Of a stretch of 64,000 nt of DNA, positions 48,501-59,434 are shown one piece after another. How positions within the stretch are numbered: position 1 is the stretch's first letter; each line of letters starts with the position of its first letter. A program made the position numbers and the translations under genes. The notes beneath the pieces are model-generated. The model had not been told where the DNA came from. It saw only the letters and a program-made list of their open reading frames with translations, and did no database searches. Origin of the DNA: Chionis minor (Eukaryota; Chordata; Aves; Charadriiformes; Chionididae); assembly GCA_013398295.1 (NCBI GenBank), contig VZSF01017903.1:1186062-1250061 (forward strand), written 5' to 3'.

Positions 48501-50830
48501 AGAGTTTGGTATCAATTTGGTATTTGATGTTGGTGCCACCGTTCTCAGTGTTGTGAGGAGGCAGCGCTACTCGTGGGTGCACCGTCGCGCAAGGGTCGAT
48601 GCTGACCCTGCCAAAAGGAACAAGAGCTTCATCATCTCCCGAGGCTCCCAGCATCGGGGCTGGGAGGAGGAAGGGAGCAGAGTAGGGGGAAAAAGACCTC
48701 CTGGTGGTTGCTGCCTCCCTTCCCCGGGGCGAGACAGCCTCCAGGCTTCCTGCTTCAGGTGTGAGGGATCATAAGCATCAACACAGGCTTCGCTCGCTTC
48801 CCTGCAGCCATGATGCTGCGGGACGGGTTGTAGGTGGCACAGGAATATCTGCCTGGTTCCTCCAGGAGCGTCGTTTCAGACGGCGGAGGAGAACTGCCGC
48901 AGAGCAGGCGGCAGCCCCCATAATGTCAGAAGATGGTGTCAATCTGCTTATGATTTTTTGCAGTTTGCATTTCAAGACAGATGAAACTAATAAACTGAGG
49001 AAGAAATGGAACTCTGTCCAAAGTTTTGACAAGCAAAAGCAAATATTTGCACAGATGTGCTGGCTCCTGCCTTTGACTCGGGATGGCAATGTGTTTGGAG
49101 CAATGGGTGCCCACCTGGAGCGTGGACCTGCTCCCGCAGCGCCGGCTCTCCTGCTGCTGCTGCTCGGCCCCCAGCAGTGCTGCGGGAAGAGGGGGAGGAA
49201 GGAAACGCTCCAGCCAGGATGCCCAGAAGGTGCGATGCTGGTGGGCACCTGGGTTATTTGCGCAGGAGGGGTGTCAGCTACAGCGCAGTTTAGCAGAATC
49301 TCATTTTTTACGTTCTCAAGGATGAGGTTCTTGACCTTTGTTTTCTGTTTGTGACCCTGTTTGTGCCACAGGAACAGTGATGGCTGTGGCACACAGCGCA
49401 GAGGCACTGGTTTTTCAAGGTGCAGCAGAGAAGGCAGGTGGGACTTGCTGTCTGCGAGAAAAGCTTTTCTTTTCATGGTCTCTCACCTCACTAGCTTCCC
49501 CCGCGCGATTTCTCTGCTCATTAGATCCGGACAGACTCACTGTGCTCACTTCGCGTTGCTACATGAATACCTTGATTTCTTCATGGGGAGCTTTTCCCTT
49601 TCAGCTCAGGCTGCTTCTCTGACCATAGTCCATCTGGTCAGAGAAGCCAAGAATGCCCCAAACCCCATGTTTTCCTTTGCAGAGGTGTTGTGCAGGTTTG
49701 TGTGACGCTGGGACGGGTAGCGAGAGCCCGGGCGCTGCCCTTGCTCGGTCACAGAGCTGCCTGGGGGGGCTTGGGGAAGGGGTGCTCATGCGTGGGGCGC
49801 CTCCTTCTCCCCAGCTCTCACGGTACCGTGTACCTCCCCAGGCAGGGACACGCTGCTGTCGGGGCTGGGAAGGGCTTTGGCATCCTGTGAGGGACAGGGG
49901 CTGCAGTGGGGCCTGGGAAATGCTGTTTACTGGGCTGGGTGTCTTCAGCCTTGAGACTTCCGTGGGGAGCAGACACCTCAGTTTTCCATGCCTGGCCAGT
50001 GTAACCCATGGGGCATAGACAGCGTGTGCTCTACAGATAGAAAAGCCCTCTGGCAGGAGACGTGGTATTGACAAACTGCTGGGAAATGGTTATGTTTAGG
50101 GAAGGGATGCTTAGGGAGCCGGTTTTCCCCCGGGGCAGTGGGGGGTGCAGTGCCCCTGGGCTGTACCCACCTCTCTGGATGTACAATCAAAGCCGTGATG
50201 CACAAATGGAGTTGTTTCCCTCGTCCTGGCCCCTGCCTGCACCTCTCCCGCCTGCCCCAGTCTTTCTGCGCCCATGGGTGGGCTGCTCCCCCACCCCGGG
50301 ACAACGATGCATTTTCCACATATATTTATTTTCTCTGCCGATGATATTTGCTAGATTAAAATCTCTTTTCCCCCTACCAAGTTTAATGTCTTCCGCTGTG
50401 CATTTTAGAAACAAGTACTTGATAAGGTGAAAAAAATGGCTTTTAATTATGTGATGCACCTAACGGTTGGGGTTTTTTGAACTGCATGAACATACGGAGA
50501 AGGAAGAGGGTTTTACGTGTTGGAGAGCATCTTTGTAAACTATCCTCGACCTGTAAGACTGTTCAATTTTACTGGAGTTTGTATGCATTTTACTTTTGTA
50601 ATTTTTTAAATGATTTGATAGAATTTTATTTTAGGGCAAATTCTAATTTTTGTATGCAATATTCTGATGTGATGTATTTTTATTTTTAAGAAAATAATGT
50701 TGAAACCACTATATACTTGTCAATGTAACACATCCACTGGGTCATTTCTTTTTAAAACTGGAATCTTACCATGAAGTGCGTGTTACTTTACGTACTGGTT
50801 GTTGCACATTAAAGAGGTTACTCAGATGTG
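45530..50830 (+). other. SLC49A4: Probable distal 3' UTR of SLC49A4
   Basis: This is unique sequence following the duplicated block on the same strand. It has no recognisable coding exon. The last 400 nt (about 50400-50830) are AT-rich and end in an ATTAAA, resembling the end of a vertebrate 3' UTR. The part between 48.5 and 50.3 kb is much richer in G and C. Whether one transcript covers all of it, or ends at the earlier signal near 45261, cannot be decided from sequence. Confidence 0.45.
50808..50813 (+). promoter_or_regulatory. Candidate distal poly(A) signal (ATTAAA)
   Basis: This ATTAAA variant lies at the end of an AT-rich block. Upstream UGUA-type motifs (tgtaac near 50723) and modest GU content downstream (cagatgtgctg, ctgttcgttaat) are consistent with a cleavage site near 50830. 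It is a weaker candidate than a canonical AATAAA. Confidence 0.4.
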
Positions 50831-52034
50831 CTGCCATCTCACTGTTCGTTAATCCCAGGAAAATGCAAGGGAATAATTTATTTCGGCTATAATACCGCTG
50901 AAAACCACTGCAGATGCTGCTACAAAGTGGGGAATGCTTAGTCTGGATGAACGTGGCCTCACTTAAAGCCCAAACCAGCCAACAGAATAATTTCTATCAC
51001 TTCCAGTGCAGTTTTATGGTGGGGAACTGGTGCTGCTGGACAGAGGGACCCCTGACACGCAGGGGACCGAGGGAGGGGAAGGTGCTGTTGGCGGTGGCAG
51101 CCCCCACTGCCCCATCACACCATCCTGACTGGTCTCACATCCCGCCTGCTCCGGGCTCAGGCTGCCACAAGCTGGTTGATTTTTGCTGGTTCCCATCATT
51201 AACATCTGCGTTCGTGCTTTTGGAAAGGAGACTCTTTGTAACAACCTCCCCTGTGTTTATTCTGCATTTCATGGAAACAGACCCGACCCGGCATCTCTTG
51301 ATCCATGTTTATTTTCTAGGACCAGCTCTTCTGTAACGCCCTCACTACTTACCAGGGCAAGTTTAAAATAGCCTCACGTTCTATTAGTTCTGGGAAGAAA
51401 TCTGTCAACTCTCGTATCGTGGAATATCTGGGCCCCACTATTCTTAGCAACAGCCTCTTTCCAGGCTATATATGGGAGTTAAGACTCTTCTAATGATACA
51501 ATTCTTGGTCGTATTTATCTCTGTAGTGTTACAGAAATCGCCATCCTTTAGGGGGAAAGAGAGCTGATCCATCCCCCATCTCGGATCGCTGCTGTAGTTC
51601 TGTGTACTGGTGAACCCCCTCTGCTCATTGTCTCAGAGATCTGTTTTGATTTTTTTTTTTAGCCAGTTTCTATTTTATCTTTGCTGCTGTTGAAAGCTGC
51701 TGTTTCCCTGGCACATAAATGACATTTATTCTCTCTTTCCTGATCAGCACATCCTTGCTGGGCGCTCACTGGTGGCTCCCTCTCCGACCACATTGGAGCT
51801 GTGCGTGGGCAGAGGGGACCTGCGGGAGCAGCTGGGCTGGGGGCCGGGCTGAGTGCAGGTGTGTGCCCAGATGTGCCCAGATGTGAGGGGAGCTGCTCAC
51901 AGATATCTCATGTCTGATGGCCGCGGGACCAGCAGAAGCCGTGGAAAAAGTCAGGGCCGCCTGTAAACGCCAGGTATGGGGGTTTTGTCCCCCCCGGGCT
52001 GCAGCCCAGCACTGGGGGTGCTGACATTGGGGAA

Positions 52035-52053
52035 GAGCAGCAGCAGCAGCAGC
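52035..52053 (+). repeat. Short AGC/CAG trinucleotide run
   Basis: About six consecutive AGC units occur in GC-rich intergenic sequence. The run is too short to suggest expansion. Confidence 0.85.
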
Positions 52054-52836
52054 CGAGTGCAGGTGGGCCAACCTGGGGTCTCCTGCTGGGGTCACACGGG
52101 ACAAGCGGCCAAGATGCTTGGTCTGCTCCAGGAGCACAGTTTGGGCTGCAGCTGGGGAGTTTTGTTGGGATTTAAGGCACTAGCCTTCACCTCACACCTG
52201 CTACTGATGTTACTCCGTACCCTCTGCCATATAAACACAAATTTACAACCAGGGGATTTTTTTTTTTTTATTTTATTTATTTTTGCTACAACTCGGGCTT
52301 GAGCAGGCAGAGGGGAACCCCAAGAGCGTGCACCATGCCAGGACTCCTCACGCAAGCTGCCAGGAGCAGCACGCTCTCCTCTCCGGGAACAGCCAGTCAC
52401 CCAGTGAAGTCATCCTTGGATGGGGGCTGCAAAAAACACCTTAACTCTTGGGGAGCCAAACAAGCAACGAGCACGGCCCCGTGGTGGTGGGGCAGCCCCG
52501 GGTCATCCTGGACTCTCAGCAGGCTCCGTGGCCACAGTGAGGCTCCTTTTTGGGAACTTCCTGCTTTTTTCCGTACCTGCAGGCAGGTCCCAGGGCTTTA
52601 GGGGCTTTGCTGCTGCTCACAGGACGGGCTGGACCCTTCCCCGGGGGCTGCAAGGGCTGTGCCGTGAGTAAGCCTGTCTGTCCATCCCTCTGTCCATCTG
52701 TCTGCCTGGCCGCAGACCTACAGCCACGGTAAGTACCCGGCTCAGGCAGTAGAAGGCCGTGGGCAGGGGATGCCACCTCCCCACAGACGGCACGTGGGGA
52801 CACGCTGCCTCGGTGGGACCCCGCTGAGCGGGGCGC

Positions 52837-52884
52837 AGGAAACCCTGGCGCACGGCCCCCAGGAAACCCTGGCGAACGGACCCC
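52837..52884 (+). repeat. Two-unit 24-bp tandem repeat
   Basis: Two adjacent 24-nt units share aggaaaccctggcg at their start and differ at two positions (C to A in both). This is a small recent duplication in GC-rich sequence with no coding context. Confidence 0.85.
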
Positions 52885-53319
52885 GCCGTGTCCTGAGCCT
52901 CAGCCTCTCCCCGGGGTTCTCCTAAACCTGCCTTGGATTGCAGGGCCGAGGGTCGGGATTATGGATGCAGCTCTGTGGTTGAGTTTCGGTGCTGAGCGAG
53001 CCTGGCTGGTGGGCAGAGGGAGGGGTGGCTCGGAAGGGTTTGCGGTGAGTGGCTGAGCAGCAAAAGCACGTGTTAAAACCACACAACTTCATACAGAAAT
53101 GACTTCAGCTGCCACTGAAGTGCAGAAAAGACCCTTTTGAGAGAGATTTTCAGAACAGATCTTGGCCTCTGCTAAGGCATCGCAGCTTGTCCTCCTCTCC
53201 TGTATGTTCAGGTGGTACCTAAAGATGATTTTATCTTGTCTGGGTGGGACGGTGGGACCCTGGGCTGGTGCGCAGAAGGGCTGCTGAGGGAGCGAGTCCG
53301 TACCTACGAGCTCCAGACC

Positions 53320-53520
53320 CTCCTTGGCTGCCACTGCGTCCGGCATGGCGGGGTCTGCCGGGGACTGCGCTGCTCCCCGGGAGCGGCGACCTCTGCCGGG
53401 CAGCGAGCTCTGTCTCTTCCGGCGCCAGGGGGGCGATGGATCAGCAGAAGACAGCCGTAATTGCCAGGAGGCTTTCAGGCAGAAAGCAAGGCTCTCGCTC
53501 GTGGACAGGCTGATGTAAGT
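53320..53520 (+). promoter_or_regulatory. CpG-dense patch with downstream splice-donor consensus
   Basis: The stretch around 53325-53450 is dense in CG dinucleotides compared with everything around it. It is followed at 53515 by gtaagt after ctgat, a consensus donor. This arrangement resembles a CpG-island promoter with a first exon, possibly of a non-coding transcript, but no protein or known promoter motif was recognised. It may be only a small isolated CpG island. Confidence 0.3.
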
Positions 53521-56500
53521 CAGCATGTAAATTGGGTACAACATCAAAATAATCTCAGCCAAGCTCCTAGGTAGAAACCTATGAACAAAAAAATGTTGTT
53601 GCTAAGAAATGTGAAAACAGAAAACAATAACGTGGTTCCTGCCAGGGTAATAAAAGTGTATCAGCCTTCTGCCCGCTCTCTCGTACAGATCGCTTGCTCG
53701 TGACAGTAAATTAAGTACTGCAAAAATGAGTACAGTTTTCTCTGTGGCCATTGATGCTTCACATCATGGAAATATCAAACGTTTCTGATGGCTGTGCATT
53801 ACCCTGCGCTTGAGAGGGGAGCAATCCATTGCTGGCTCCATTATTTCCCCAGCAGCAAGGAAATGACTATGGGAGGCTTAAAAACGAAAAAATACAGCAA
53901 GGTGAGATGGATCAAACCTTGACGGCCTGTTGCCGTTCGCTGTGGTCAACGCTAACCCCGGGTCTTGGAGACACCACACTGTCGCCAGACTGATGGAAAT
54001 CTAGGACTACGTCTTGCTTCCAGCTAATTGCTCATTCATAAACTGTGAAGTTTGACCTTGAAAAGCTCCAAAAAAACTTACTTTGAGGCGTGAAAGTGGT
54101 AAGACACAGCTCCTCAGCCAGGAGACACCTCTGCCCTGCAGCCAGAAGGAGCTTTAAACGTTTGCTGGATCCCAGACCTGCTTCAGCTGGTGCAAGGATC
54201 CGATGAGTTGAATCTTTGGTGTTCAGCAGAGACACACACCGTGGAGGCGAGGGGTGGCTGAGGCCAGTGCCTGAGTACGGCACGCTAGCATTCCCTTCTC
54301 ATCTTTATGGTTTTAAAACTATAAAAAGCAAACTGATCTTACACATACTTGAGCTGATGCAATGAGATGGTCAACGCAGGGTCAGTAACAGCAAAAAAGC
54401 GGGTGATAAAACGCTGGGTCACAATACAAACCTGCCCTACTAGCACGCCACAGCAAAGCAGGAAAAGGCAAGAGTCTACCCAGCCCCATCGGCCCGCTTC
54501 TCATTTTTATCTCGACAAAGAAAATTAGCTTGCCCCACTCCATCCCTTCTCCAGAGGAAAATGGTTTGGTTTGGGGAAATCGTAGGTTGAAGGGCTGAAG
54601 TCTGACCAAAGGCGGGCTGTGGGGTGCGTGGATGTCCTGGGAAATGGTCTGACATCTTACCCTCGTAGCCTGATCCTTGCCATTCCTGACAACGTGAGGA
54701 TATTTACTGTCTGTCCTTACCTCACATGCTGGGAGGGTGGGGAGGTGGGGGGGGGGCTTGCGTTGGGTTTTTGTCTTTTGGAGACAGGCTTGGGCAGTGC
54801 TGAACTCTGCCTTCCTCTTGGTTAATTTGGAAGTCAGCTTTCTAAACAGAAAGTGCAATGACAAGTCCACCAGTGGCTTTCCACGAGCAAAACCAACCAC
54901 GTCAAAATGCATTTCAACTGTTAGCAAAACAGCATTTTTAATGAATCTCCAAAGCTTTTGGTAATTGAGCTGTGTGTTTGAGAGCGCATGGTCTCCCAGC
55001 TGCACAATGGAGGGGAAAAAACACAGGAGACACCACGGGAAGCGATGCTTTTGCCGGAGAGCGTTGACACTCGTGTGCATTGCGGAGGCTGCTCTGCGCT
55101 GAGCACCAGGGTGGCTGCCCTGAGCTGATTTAAGCTGAATCGGGGACTGTCCCTGAGCCTGGGGACTGTCCCCCTGCCCGCTGGCAGCAGCGTGGCCACA
55201 CGGGCTGTCATAGTGTGGGCAGAGGGAAATTCAGGATTCGGAGACGGGACTTGTGATCGCGTCATGGTGGGGTGCTGGGGGTGCTGGGCACAGCAGTAGG
55301 ACACCCACTTGGTGCTTTTTTTCATCTCCGCAGCGTGACTGCTTTCTGAGGAGGGTGTCAGCATGATGCTTGGCCTGGCCACAGCTCCCGGCAGCATATG
55401 AGGATCACGTATGAGAGAGTCAAAAGCCTTCCTAAAAATCAGGCTGTGGGATAATCCTTATTTCTGCACTACCTGCAGGACTTGACGCCTGTTCAGAGGA
55501 GGAAATTAACTTGGTCTGACATGACTTGCTCTTGGTAGTGCCCTGGTGCCAACACGGAACTGCTCAGCCGCTCTGCAGTGGTACAGCGCGTTCCTCCGGC
55601 TCCCTGCTCCGGTGTTTTCACAGACAGCTGTTAACTGGGGCGGGCTGCAACTCCCAGCCCTTCCGTTCCTCCGTAACGCCTGGTGTTGGCTGTGCCCTTG
55701 CTCAGGCAAGTGCCCCACTGGCCACAGATGTTTCCAGCCGCTGACGGAGAAGACAACCCCATTGGAAGGGATTCGTATACAGGGCTAAGGCAGGTTTGTC
55801 CCTGCAACATCTGGCTCGGGGCATCCCTAAAGCGTTTATTGCAGGGAGCTGGGAGGACACATGCAGACATGAATCACAAGGATCCTTCCGGTTTTTCCCT
55901 TTTCCTTCATTTCTTACACTCACCCCCCCAAGCCATGCCGAAGGCAGGTTGGAGGGGGGTGTTGTGGTGCTGCAACGGTGGCCGCGGTCCCCGCAGAGCC
56001 CGCAGCGCAGCCCGAAGCTTTTGGCTTAATAAAAAGCCGATGGGGAACCTGCGGGGTAATAAAGTTTTTGCCGTTTGCTACACACAGTTAAGAATTCCAG
56101 AGGAAAAGGCATGCAATCGGGATGCATAGTGACAGTGGGAGAACAAAATGCACTGGGGCTCCAAGGGAAACTGTTATGTTAATGAATCAAATTAGCAACT
56201 AGAAAAAAAAAAAAAAGTATGTTGTGGTAGACAGATTTTAAGGAAATGGGAAAGAGGTTCCAATGCGATACTTCGCTCTAATTGTGTGCAGAGGTGTCTG
56301 GATGCAAAACAAACCCATTCGCAACGGCCTCCCTGTGTTACCGTGCAAACCAACTGAGAAAGAAATCTGTCTTATTCACAGCGTTTGTTTTTACTGATCT
56401 TGTGCCTCTCAATTACTTTTTAATGGTCTGCATTGAAAAGAAATTCCTGTATGCACACTTGAGGATATGAAAACACCCAAATGATAGCTTATGATTTAGT

Positions 56501-57407
56501 AGGATTAAAGTATTATGTATGCAGGTGTAGCACGTTTCAGGTTATTAGTAATCCAATCTATTTTTTACGACATTATGGGGTAATTTTCTGTATGAAACTT
56601 CAATATAAGTCTTGAGCTGTATCGGAACATAAACTAAAATGTTCCTGACTCTGTCACTTTTCATGGTCTTTACTTTGATTAATAAATGCAACAGGAGCTA
56701 TAACGTTCTTCAATACGAGGCTACGATCATCCTTCAATCACAACGTGTCCCTCAGCTTTTTCTAACTTTTTGCAGCAATATGTAGGGCTGGGGAAGGAGC
56801 AGCACTAGGGTCCCATTGCTACCGTGCACGTACACCTGAGAGGCTCTGCGGAAAATGAGTGTATTTTTGCTCGCTGCAGCCAGCCCGGCTCCTTGGGGCG
56901 GCGAGCAGCCATGTCCTTGGAGACTTGGTGTCATGTGCTGGGGAGCAGAGCGGGGCCGTGTACTGCAGAATGGCACGCGGATTTGGCATCCCGAATTTCA
57001 GGCAGATTTGATGGTACTTCATTGGGCACCTTACTGAGAAATGCCATTTTTCAAATGCGGCCAAAGGCTGGTGTGGAGCTGTACTCCCTGCTCAGGCTGG
57101 TGAGGGGGGGGGAGTTGAGTTGCAGCGACAGGCTTGGGCGTTATACTCAGTAACACAATTTTGTACCCACGTACAACTCCTGACAAACACAATCCAAACT
57201 GGGGCCTCGGGATGCAACCGGAGCGCAGGCAGACGCATGCTGTAATTCCCCATTCCTGCAGAAGCAGCTGGGTGAATTTTGCACTGCCCTCCCTGGTCAG
57301 GGAAAATCTGCTCCACATTCCCTTGGACCCGGCTGCTCAGGAGCCCCAGCCCCACCAACGCATCAACCACAGAGGGGAAATAACTCACAGGTTTGCCAGG
57401 TTGGTGT

Positions 57408-57413
57408 TTTATT
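57408..57413 (-). promoter_or_regulatory. Candidate poly(A) signal of SEMA5B (AATAAA, minus strand)
   Basis: On the minus strand an AATAAA is preceded within 40 nt by UGUA-type motifs (ttgtaca, atgtaaag). About 35-60 nt further on is GU-rich sequence (tgtggttgatgcgttggtgg). This is the complete set expected of a strong cleavage site, and the AT-rich sequence just before it looks like a transcript end. Confidence 0.6.
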
Positions 57414-59295
57414 TCTGAATTATTCTTTACATTGTACAATATATAAAAATACAGAGTACCCCAAAAAAATTCACAGTGTCTAAAGGCAGTGATTACAGTC
57501 TAGGTCACCTTTATACTAAAGTACCATCAAGTTCAATTGCATAGGAAGGGTGATGTGCCTTCACAACAGAGTCCAATCATGCTCTCCAGGTTTTGCTGTT
57601 TTGGGGCAAGCATTCTGTGTTCACGTAATAACTTCCCATGTATCTGAGATCCAGTATTGCATCTGTCACTCTCCCACCTCGATTACACGCTTAAATCCTA
57701 TCATTTCCATCTCACGTACCGTTCATCCTCCCTAAAACTTCCTCTGTGGGAATGCTCCTAATTAACCGCATCACTTTTAAGTATGCGCAGGTTTGGATGT
57801 TATCTAAGGAGGGGTGTGTGGATGGAAACCACACTGTCGTGCAGCTGGTTGGCTTTCACGTTGTTTGATGTTTTGGTACTAAAAACATTTTTGCCTCGGT
57901 TATTAATGGCCCATCCATGCCGACCTCTGCTTGACTCCCTGGCACGCCAATTAACAGCACCCGCTGACGGAGGTTTCAGAGTTACTAGAGTGCACTGTTA
58001 ATACTTTTCACGATCAGATTTGTTTAAAACCAAATTGCGGCTGGGACTTGCAGCAAGCCAAATGCTGCTCTTGCAGCACCGAGCCCTCTCGAATAGCAGG
58101 GGTGAATTTGCAGCTGAGGCTGGAGGCAGAACAGGAAAAAAAAATCAAGTTCAAGACCTAAACTTGTGTTGAATGCTACGGAGCTCTTATATTTGTGGCT
58201 GTTTAAATAGTAGGTTGCTGGGTTTGCTCCTCCAGCCGGGACTAATGCAGACACTAAAATTTCCCAAAGAGCCCAAAGGAGGAATTTCCAGGCAGAACAG
58301 CTGAGACTGGATAAGCTCCACAAGGACCCAGCTCCAGAGAGGTTTCTGTCCGGTTTGGAAGGCTCTGGCAATCAGGCAGCATCAAAATTTGTGGATTTGC
58401 TCACCTACCCCAAATCTGTTCTTGAAGCCGCCTGAAGGGTGTTTTTCCCTAAGAAAGGGAAGATTCACCTGTAGGAGTCTGGACCTTCATCACCAGGGCT
58501 TTAAAGCAATCTGTTGAAAAAACCAAATCCTTCCAAACCAGTTTACTGGGTGTTCTCTGTTCCGCGTGACAGCCCCGAGGGGTGCTGTGCTCTGCCCTGC
58601 CTGCGGGCTGGCTTGCCAGAGCCACGGGGCAAGGAATAGCTGCGGAGCCTCGGCCATCGGCGCTGGAAGCTCCAGAGACACCCCGGGCACCGGGTGCCCG
58701 ACTCCTATGGCCTGGTGCCTTTACTGGACCCCACTGAAAACCAAAAGCCATGGCTTTGCAGGGTTTCTCTTCCCTAAATTTTGTACTAAAACCTCCTAGT
58801 GTGACTATAAGGCAAGGCTTATAATGCCGATCAGGAACTCAGAAAGCAGTTGCCAACTTCTTGAATGTGGAAGATGACATTTTTCACGTTCTAATAGATG
58901 ATGTCTTTTCCTCTAATGGTACAATACTTGTTACTCCTACTTGCTATTTTAATTTTCTTTGCACAATTACTCCCTACTTATAATTACAAAAAACAATAGA
59001 GTGATACACATGAGAGATTTGGGATGCTTATTGAGAAAATATAAGCAGTAACAAGAATCTTTTTCTTAATCATTCTTAACCAGAACGATGTAGGGGAGAA
59101 TCAGCAGTTCTAACTAGAAAAATCAATTTTCTTTTCAATTAAAAAATTATATTTCATTTACCTCAACAGTATTTTTTTAAACCTAATAGAAAGGATGCAA
59201 GATTTTTACGGGATTTTTTTTCTTTACTTTGTCTGTGGAATTTGAATACCAGCACTGCCTTTCTTATTCTAAGTTTTCTCTGCAGGCATTTTGCT

Positions 59296-59434
59296 AAATA
59301 TATATATTGTGTGTGTATATATTATAAATATATACTGTATCTATCCACTGATAGATGTATACACTATTACAAAAAAAAAAGAGTAAGTTGTTACACAAAC
59401 TTTACATTTACATTTTTATATATATATATATATA
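59296..59434. repeat. AT/GT microsatellite cluster
   Basis: An alternating AT and GT stretch at about 59296-59336 and a (TA)9 run at 59417-59434 flank a poly-A run. They lie inside the probable SEMA5B 3' UTR and are simple-sequence repeats with no other visible role. Confidence 0.85.

Larger units (their letters stand above)
1..50830 (+). other. SLC49A4: SLC49A4 (DIRC2) gene body, 3' portion; 5' exons lie outside the window
   Basis: The seven exons listed separately join in phase into one 334-residue C-terminal segment that matches, from memory, human SLC49A4 from about residue 146 to the end. The family is the SLC49/FLVCR branch of the major facilitator superfamily. The human protein sits in the lysosomal membrane, is N-glycosylated and cleaved by cathepsin L, and has been reported to export pyridoxine with protons. 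The human protein has 478 residues; this one would have about 479, the extra residue being in the luminal loop after the glycosylation site. The right limit is inferred from a candidate poly(A) signal at 50808, and an earlier end near 45285 is also possible. The first about 145 residues, including the N-terminal dileucine sorting signal known in human, are not visible here. Confidence 0.9.
50831..57380. other. Intergenic region between convergent SLC49A4 and SEMA5B
   Basis: This is about 6.5 kb with no recognised protein gene. It is GC-richer than the SLC49A4 introns, with CpG-dense patches (notably about 53320-53460). It also has a (CAG)n-type run near 52035-52053, a 24-bp tandem duplication at 52837-52884, and T-rich sequence at 52257-52283. 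Long open frames on both strands (for example 54382-55080 minus) reflect GC content and carry no family motifs. Confidence 0.6.

Noticed and set aside
48704..49476. Opposed open frames of 216 and 232 codons
   Set aside because: They face each other over the same GC-rich DNA with low-complexity Leu, Arg and Ala runs, and neither resembles a known protein.
49601..50074. 157-codon minus-strand open frame with Pro/Ser-rich product
   Set aside because: The composition reflects GC-rich sequence. Competing frames exist on the plus strand and there is no homology I recognise.
54382..55397. Minus-strand open frames of 232 and 158 codons in the intergenic region
   Set aside because: They have no family motif, no splice context and no Kozak or poly(A) support. 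They are expected by chance in GC-rich sequence.
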